From Magicicada septendecula (lineage: Eukaryota > Arthropoda > Insecta > Hemiptera > Cicadidae), in assembly GCA_034769895.1 (NCBI GenBank), contig CM068375.1, positions 255,171,542 through 255,235,541 on the forward strand: a DNA stretch of 64,000 bases, written 5' to 3'. Positions within the stretch are counted from its first letter, which is position 1. Each line of letters opens with the position of its first letter. The position numbers and the translations under genes were made by a program. Shown here in pieces: positions 58,317-64,000 of this stretch. The notes under the pieces are model-generated. The model saw only the letters and a list, made by a program, of their open reading frames with translations. It was not told the DNA's origin and searched no databases.

Positions 58317-58420
58317 TAATATCTTCAAATAAATACACTGCAAGTAGGTTTATTTTCACCTAGATAAACCTATTAATATATTAATAAACCTGCTTGCAGT
58401 GTATTTATTTGAAGATATTA
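58317..58420. repeat. 36-bp inverted repeat (foldback) inside the hAT-like element
   Basis: 58317-58352 and 58385-58420 pair at 35 of 36 positions, separated by 32 bp of AT-rich sequence. A single T/C difference interrupts the match. Confidence 0.85.
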
Positions 58421-58778
58421 TATAACCTATACTATATAATTTGTTATAAGAAATAAATTGAAACTAAAAGTATTAACAGTGTTACTTTACACTGTGACTT
58501 TATTAAACTATTACTATTTAAAAGAAAATAAGAAACAAGAGAATTTATATGCCTATCTCCCTTTGGGAATACCAATTTAAGTTTTCACTAGGAGTAAAAC
58601 TAACATTGGTTAGACTTTAGACAAATCAGTTGCGAAACTCGGGGCAATGAAATAATTTAGAGTACATGTAATACCACAACAAATAATGTGATAAAAACAT
58701 CAGAAGCATATAATAAAAACATAGCAGTAAGCGACAAGAGCGAATGAGAATAAACAAAATTTTACATATCTGAACACT

Positions 58779-59466
58779 GTGCACCCGCACATACAGTTTA
58801 CGATGGAGCGCGAGAGTGGTGATCAATTGGCTTTTTTGGATGTGTTGGTCCTGAAAAGGACCGATGGCAGCTTGGGACATAAAGTTTATAGGAAGCCAAC
58901 GCACACCGACAGATATCTGCACAAGTCCTCCAATCATCATCCTAGGCAGAAGAGGGCGGTGCTGAAGACTCTGGTAGACCGGGCAAAAAGAATCTGTGAG
59001 CCCCGGTATCTCGAAGATGAGTTTCGGCATCTCGAGGAAGCACTGCAGTCCAACGGCTATTCTGCTGCGGAGGTTAGGAGAGCTGCCCGGCCGAGAAGAT
59101 CTGGTAGGCCGGATGAGTCGGTGTCGCCTGAGGTTGTTGGCTCTGCTGTCTTCCTTGTACGTGTGGCCAGGTCTACATAGGCACCACGAAGCGTAGTGTC
59201 CGGACGCGCCTCTCTGAACATCGGAGATACTGCCGCCTGGGCCAGCCGGAAAAGTCCGCAGTTGCTGAACACGCTCTTTCCCACGGGTGATGTTTGATGA
59301 AGCCCGTGTGTTGTCTTCTGTCCGGGGTTACTTCACTCGCCTGCGTCTGGAGTCCATCCATATTCATAAGAATGCGTCCGTCGCTATGAACCGCCGAGGT
59401 GAAAGCATCGCCTTAAATAGTGTCTGGCATGGTTTATTTTCCATGGCCAATCAGAATCGAGAATGA
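58779..59466 (+). pseudogene. Penelope-like RT C terminus and GIY-YIG endonuclease, frameshifted
   Basis: The first frame (58779 to about 59150) reads HPHIQFTMERESGDQLAFLD, YRKPTHTDRYLH, NHHPRQKRAVL and LVDRAKRICE, the region after the RT active site in Penelope proteins. From about 59150 another frame gives PCTCGQVYIGTTKRSVRTRL and EHRRYC, the GIY-YIG nuclease core. It stops at TGA 59288, and a third frame continues from MFDEARVL to a stop at 59464-59466. There is no ATG at the 5' end, and the upstream RT core is missing. Confidence 0.8.
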
Positions 59467-59616
59467 TGAGCTGGCTTCTCATTGGTCCGCGTGATACACC
59501 TTAAGCGGCCAAAAAGTTATAAATAGAGACAACGTAGCCTGAACTCGCTGTTGCTTGTTCCCAGTTCATTGGGAGACATGTTCGGCGTGTCATCTATTCG
59601 AACACATTTTTTGCTA

Positions 59617-59650
59617 CTGAAGATGGCCACCGGTGGTGTGGCCGAAACGT
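59617..59650 (+). ncRNA. Hammerhead-like ribozyme core in the Penelope tail
   Basis: CTGAAGA (59617-59623, fitting CUGANGA) is followed by a 6-bp stem GGCCAC (59625-59630) / GTGGCC (59638-59643) and then GAAAC (59644-59648). Penelope-like elements are known to carry hammerhead ribozymes in their pseudo-LTRs. An unpaired T at 59624 and unclear stems I and III make cleavage activity uncertain. Confidence 0.4.
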
Positions 59651-60614
59651 TTAGCTACAGTAGATCAAGCACTCGACCACGGCCTTTCAGCCCGGAAGTT
59701 TTAGTTATTCATAATAAAAACAACTGTAATAAAATAAATATAAATAAATAAATAAAAACTTATAAATAATAAGCAACAACAAAAGTAAATTAAATGCATT
59801 ACATACCTCGATAATCTTCAGATTCATTCACTAATGTACACAGAATATACAAGTTATGAAATGTCACACCTATTTACATTACAATCTGCTTCACTTAACA
59901 CATTATAAATAAAATTAAACAATTGAATTGTTTTTAAAATACTGGGATTTCAGTTATTCAAACACTATTTTAAATTTGCATTCAAAAATATCAACTGTTG
60001 CATTTTCCTTGATGATAATCGTGTTCGTGTTCTTCATTCATATATTTAAGGAACGAAATCCCATTAAATTAAAATTCCGTGAAGTTAAAATCCCATTAAT
60101 AAAAAGTATAATATAGCTTTTCAACATCAGCCACTCTATAGGTTATAACGCAATATAATTAAATACAACTATTTCACTAACGACTCGGAACACAAAGTTT
60201 TTTATGAGTAGAAACATAAAGTTTTACCTTACAACCTGAACCGGTTTCAGTTACAAGTTGGTGACTAGTATAATATATAATTTATTAGCATATAATCTGT
60301 ATTATATATCTGCATATCACACGAGAATAAATGTAACAGGATGAATTTTTTCCTTTATTAAAAACAGCTTCGTCTCTTTGCGCAGAATGAAGTATCGAAA
60401 TACCCTTGATACTACCTGTTCCTAAAATACTAGGTTTTCCAAAAATACTACTGTTCCTCTGATACGCTTAGTATTTTGTGTATCGGTGATACCACTAGTA
60501 TTTGAAATACCTAGTATTTGAAATACTGGTTGTTCCTTGCGTGCCAGCGATATTTTTGTACGCCTAGTATTTGGCCTTGGCGTATTCGTTTACGTGATAC
60601 TTGCGTACTTTTTG

Positions 60615-60634
60615 TGTGTGTGTGTGTGTGTGTC
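60615..60634 (+). repeat. TG microsatellite
   Basis: About ten TG units inside the non-autonomous hAT-like element. Confidence 0.85.
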
Positions 60635-60807
60635 TGTATAGGAGCGTAGGAGGCGTGCCTCGATTCTGAACAGCGAGGGCAGCGTGTCTTGACTTGGAAC
60701 AGCGTCGCCGCGAATAACAGGTATTTCAACTTTTCAGTCACTGTTACATCCGTTCCACAAAAATATCGTTCCAAAATACCTGTTACAGGTATTTCAGCCC
60801 ACCTCTA

Positions 60808-61164
60808 GTTCCTATCTTTCATTAAGTGAGGACATACCTACAGTGACTAATTGTTTTCTAGTTAAAGATTGTTTAAATTAATGTTTTTAAGTTAAGTGTT
60901 ATTGAGGCAGTAATAATATAAACTTTTTTAAATTTACTTTGGGTTTTGAAGATAATTTAAATTCGTGTGAATATAAACTTATTTTGTTTACTTTGTGTTT
61001 TGAAGAAAAGGTAAATTTGAGTGTACAAGTAGGGCATGGATGTTTTTTTTAACAATAATTCAGTTGAATCTGTAAGTACTGGCAGTTTGTTTACAGTTTA
61101 AAACCCTCTAATAAGTACTCCCTTTTTTTCCTAATTACTAAAAATAATATATCACTATTATTTT
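60808..61164. other. AT-rich spacer before the satellite
   Basis: Contains a loose direct repeat of about 60 bp (ATAAACTT...TTTACTTTG.GTTTTGAAG near 60920 and 60976). No gene seen. Confidence 0.45.
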
Positions 61165-62795
61165 TTACATCCATATTCCTTAAGGAATGGAAGTATGGTG
61201 ATGGCAAAAAAAATCGTGTTCGAGATTATTGCAGATTCTGATTCTACTACACTCAAAACATGAAAAAAAGTCGTTTTCCGAAAAGTGTCTGTGTGTCTGT
61301 CTGTGTGTCTGTGTGTCTGTGTGTCTGTCTGTCTGTCTGTAGATTTTTTTTCTATGGCAAACGATAACTGCCGCAAATTCAAACAGAATCAAATAATTTT
61401 TTGCATACAGCCCGGTTTTGCAGAGTTCTCGCGACCTATTGTTTTTGGTGAAGATCGGTTGAGGGAAAGGGGTAGTTTACCTGCAACGGTTTTTTTTTAG
61501 CAAGGGAAATTTTGTTTGTTTGGCAAACGATAACAGCCGCAAATTCAAACAGAATCAAATAATGTTTCGCATACAGCCCTGAATTGTAGAGTTCTCAAGA
61601 CCTATTGTTTTTGGTGAAGATCGGTTAAGGGAAAGGGGTAGTTTACCTGTAACGTTTTATGTTTTAACAAGGGTATTTCCTATGGCAAACGATAACAGCC
61701 GCAAATTCAAACAGAATGAAAAGATTATTTGCATACAGCCCTAAATTGTAGAGTTCTCAATACCTTTTGTTTTTGGTGAAGATCGGTTAAGGGAAAGGGG
61801 TAGTTTACCTACAACGTTTTTTTAACAAGGGTATTTTCTATGGCAAACGATAACAGCCGCAAATTCAAACAGAATCAAATAATTTTCTGCATACAGCCCT
61901 GATTTGTAGAGTACTCAAGACCTATTGTTTTTGGTGAAGATCGGTTGAGGGGAAGGGGTAGTTTACCAGCAACGTTTTTTATCATGCGTATTTTCTATGG
62001 CAAACGACAACTGCCGCAAATTCAAACAGAATCAAATAATTTTTTGCATACAGCCCTGATTTGTAGAGTACTCGCGACCTATTGTTTTTGGTGAAGATCG
62101 GTTGAGGGGAAGGGGTAGTTTACCTGCAACGGTTTTTTTTATCAAGGGAAATTTTTTTTTTTTTGGCAAACGATAACAGCCGCAAATTCAAACAGAATCA
62201 AATAATGTTTCGCATACAGCCCTGAATTGTAGATTTCTCAAGACCTATTGTTTTTGGTGAAGATCGGTTGAGGGAAAGGGGTAGTTTACCTGCAACGTTT
62301 TTTTAACAAGGGTATTTTATATGGCAAACGATAACAGCCGCAAATTCAAACAGAATCAAATAATGTTTTGCATACAGTCCTGATTTGTAGAGTACTCAAG
62401 ACCTATTGTTTTTGGTGAAGATCGGTTAAGGGGAAGGGGTAGTTTACCTGCAACCTTTTACGTTTTATTTTCTATGGCAAACGATAACAGCCGCAAATTC
62501 AAACAGAATCAAATAATTTTTTGCATACGTCCCTGAATTGTAGAGGTCTCAATGACTTTCGATTTTGGTGAAGATCGGTTAAGGGGAAGGGGTAGTTTAC
62601 CTGCAACCTTTTACGTTTTAACAAGAGTAAAGTACTTGAAAATTTATTTACTTCCATATTCCTTAAGGAATGGAAGTATGGTGATGGCAAAAAAATCGTG
62701 TTCGAGATTATTGCAGATTCTGATTGTACTACACTCAAAACATGAAAAAAAGTCGTTTTCCGAAAAGTGTCTGTGTGTCTGTCTGTCTGTCTGTG

Positions 62796-62834
<39 letters not shown>

Positions 62835-64000
62835 GTGTCTGTCTGTCTGTAGATTTCTTTTCTATGGCAAACGATAACTGCCGCAAATTCAAACAGAATC
62901 AAATAATTTTTTGCATGCAGCCCTGATTTGCAGAGTACTCGCGACCTATTGTTTTTGGTGAAGATCGGTTGAGGGAAAGGGGTAGTTTACCTGCAACGGT
63001 TTTTTTTTAGCAAGGGTAATTTTGTTTGTTTGGCAAACGATAACAGCCGCAAATTCATACAGAATGAAATAATGTTTCGCATAGAGCCCTGAATTGTAGA
63101 GTTCTCAAGGTCTTTTGATTTTGGTGAAGATCGGTTAAGGGAAAGGGGTAGTTTACCTGTAACGTTTTATGTTTTAACAAGGGTATTTCTTATGGCAAAC
63201 GATAACAGCCGCAAATTCAAACAGAATCAAAAGATTATTTGCATACAGCCCTAAATTGTAGAGTTCTCAAGACCTATTGTTTTTGGTGAAGATCGGTTGA
63301 GGGAAAGGGGTAGTTTACCTGCAACGTTTTTTTAAAAAGGGTATTTTCTATGGCAAACGATAACAGCCGCAAATTCAAACAGAATCAAATAATGTTTTGC
63401 GTACAGCCCTGATTTGTAGAGTACTCAAGACCTATTGTTTCTGGTGAAGATCGGTTAAGGGAAAGGGGTAGTTTACCAGTAACGTTTTATGTTTTAACAA
63501 GGGTATTTCCTATGGCAAACGATAACAGCCGCAAATTCAAACAGAATCAAAAGATTATTTGCATACAGCCCTAAATTGTAGAGTTCTCAAGACCTATTGT
63601 TTTTGGTGAAGATCGGTTGAGTTAAAGGGGTAGTTTACCTGCAACGTTTTTTTAACAAGGGTATTTTCTATGGCAAACGATAACAGCCGCAAATTCAAAC
63701 AGAATCAAATAATTTTCTGCATACAGCCCTGATTTGTAGAGTACTCAAGACCTATTGTTTTTGGTGAAGATCGGTTGAGGGGAAGGGGTAGTTTACCAGC
63801 AACGTTTTTTATCATGCGTATTTTCTATGGCAAACGACAACTGCCGCAAATTCAAACAGAATCAAATAATTTTTTGCATACAGCCCTGATTTGTAGAGTA
63901 CTCGCGACCTATTGTTTTTGGTGAAGATCGGTTGAGGGGAAGGGGTAGTTTACCTGCAACGGTTTTTTTTATCAAGGGAAATTTTTTTTTTTTTTGGCAA
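61165..64000 (+). repeat. Satellite array: ~154-167-bp monomers in ~1.5-kb higher-order repeats
   Basis: GGCAAACG begins monomers at 61356, 61522, 61684, 61842, 61999, 62165, 62323, 62476, then 62876, 63032, 63194, 63352, 63514, 63672, 63829 and 63996 (cut by the window end). Every monomer also carries GCCGCAAATTCA and GTGAAGATCGGTT. Each higher-order unit opens with a 190-210-bp leader (61165 and about 62652): a CCTTAAGG-centred near-palindrome, CCGAAAAGTGTCTG, and a GTCT/GTGTCT microsatellite. Monomer variants come in the same order in both units, but the second has an extra pair (see findings). Confidence 0.9.
61285..61340 (+). repeat. GTCT/GTGTCT microsatellite, higher-order unit 1
   Basis: Imperfect tetranucleotide run between the leader and the first monomer. 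The corresponding run in unit 2 (62768-62850) is about 28 bp longer. Confidence 0.9.

Larger units (their letters stand above)
58779..59705 (+). mobile_element. 5'-truncated Penelope-like element (second family)
   Basis: Contains the RT C terminus, the GIY-YIG endonuclease in shifted frames, and a 3' pseudo-LTR-like tail with hammerhead-like motif, ending near CGGAAGTTTTAGTTA. The GC-rich sequence contrasts sharply with its AT-rich host. Different family and orientation from the element at 43898-47040. Confidence 0.8.
58160..60807. mobile_element. Non-autonomous hAT-like element containing a Penelope fragment
   Basis: The ends TAGAGGTGGGC (58160) and GCCCACCTCTA (60807) are inverted and typical of hAT tips. 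Flanking octamers GTTCTTTT and GTTCCTAT agree at 6 of 8 positions, as for an old target duplication. Subterminal ATACTAGGTAT-type and AATACCTGTTA-type repeats lie near both ends. No transposase is seen inside. Confidence 0.65.

Noticed and set aside
61158-61500. Open frames through the GTCT repeats and satellite monomers (also at 62499-62926)
   Set aside because: Length is due to a repeat without stops; frames are not conserved between monomers.

Overview
The window is eukaryotic, most likely from an insect or another arthropod. It is AT-rich, spliced coding sequence is almost absent, and it is packed with animal-type mobile elements: LTR retrotransposons, Penelope-like elements, hAT, Merlin and LINE relics, plus a satellite. 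I cannot name the species. No bacterial operons, rRNA, tRNA or CRISPR arrays are seen.

Layout. (1) 1-25435: a tandem array of a 7.55 kb non-autonomous LTR retrotransposon (Element A). It holds three internal regions and four LTRs that are shared between neighbours. The array runs off the left edge and stops exactly at an LTR 3' end at 25435. Each internal region has a lysine-tRNA-type primer binding site and one intact ORF in the gag position: a charged coiled coil, degenerate LDL-receptor class A modules and an Asn-rich tail. There is no reverse transcriptase or integrase. (2) 25436-28416: AT-rich spacer with a possible relic LTR/PBS junction. (3) 28417-43845: a second tandem array (Element B), LTR-int-LTR-int-LTR-int-LTR. 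LTRs are 1.86 kb (the last is 1.80 kb) and internal regions about 2.68 kb. It sits in a TA microsatellite. Each internal region has one 622-aa ORF ending in a retropepsin-like domain, again with no pol. The A and B polypurine tracts look related.

(4) 43898-47040: a frameshifted Penelope-like element with GIY-YIG endonuclease and 342-bp inverted terminal arms. (5) 47041-49509: a 237-bp tandem duplication and the one plausible host exon, a GKAP1-like first exon ending at a perfect splice donor (48686). (6) 49518-52586: an hAT transposon with 8-bp target duplication and a transposase broken by one frameshift. (7) 52895-55486: a Merlin transposon with 143-bp inverted repeats, 8-bp target duplication, a DDE transposase with the triad present, a CA/CG microsatellite and GC-rich internal repeats. 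(8) 55790-56790: a decayed LINE on the minus strand. (9) 58160-60807: a non-autonomous hAT-like element containing a 5'-truncated Penelope-like element. (10) 61165-64000: a ~160-bp satellite in higher-order repeats of about 1.5 kb, continuing past the right edge.

If the 48.5 kb exon is real, most of the right half is intron or downstream sequence of that gene filled with transposons. The most unusual content is the pair of neighbouring, structurally clean, nearly identical tandem arrays of two different non-autonomous LTR elements, each with an intact ORF but no polymerase.
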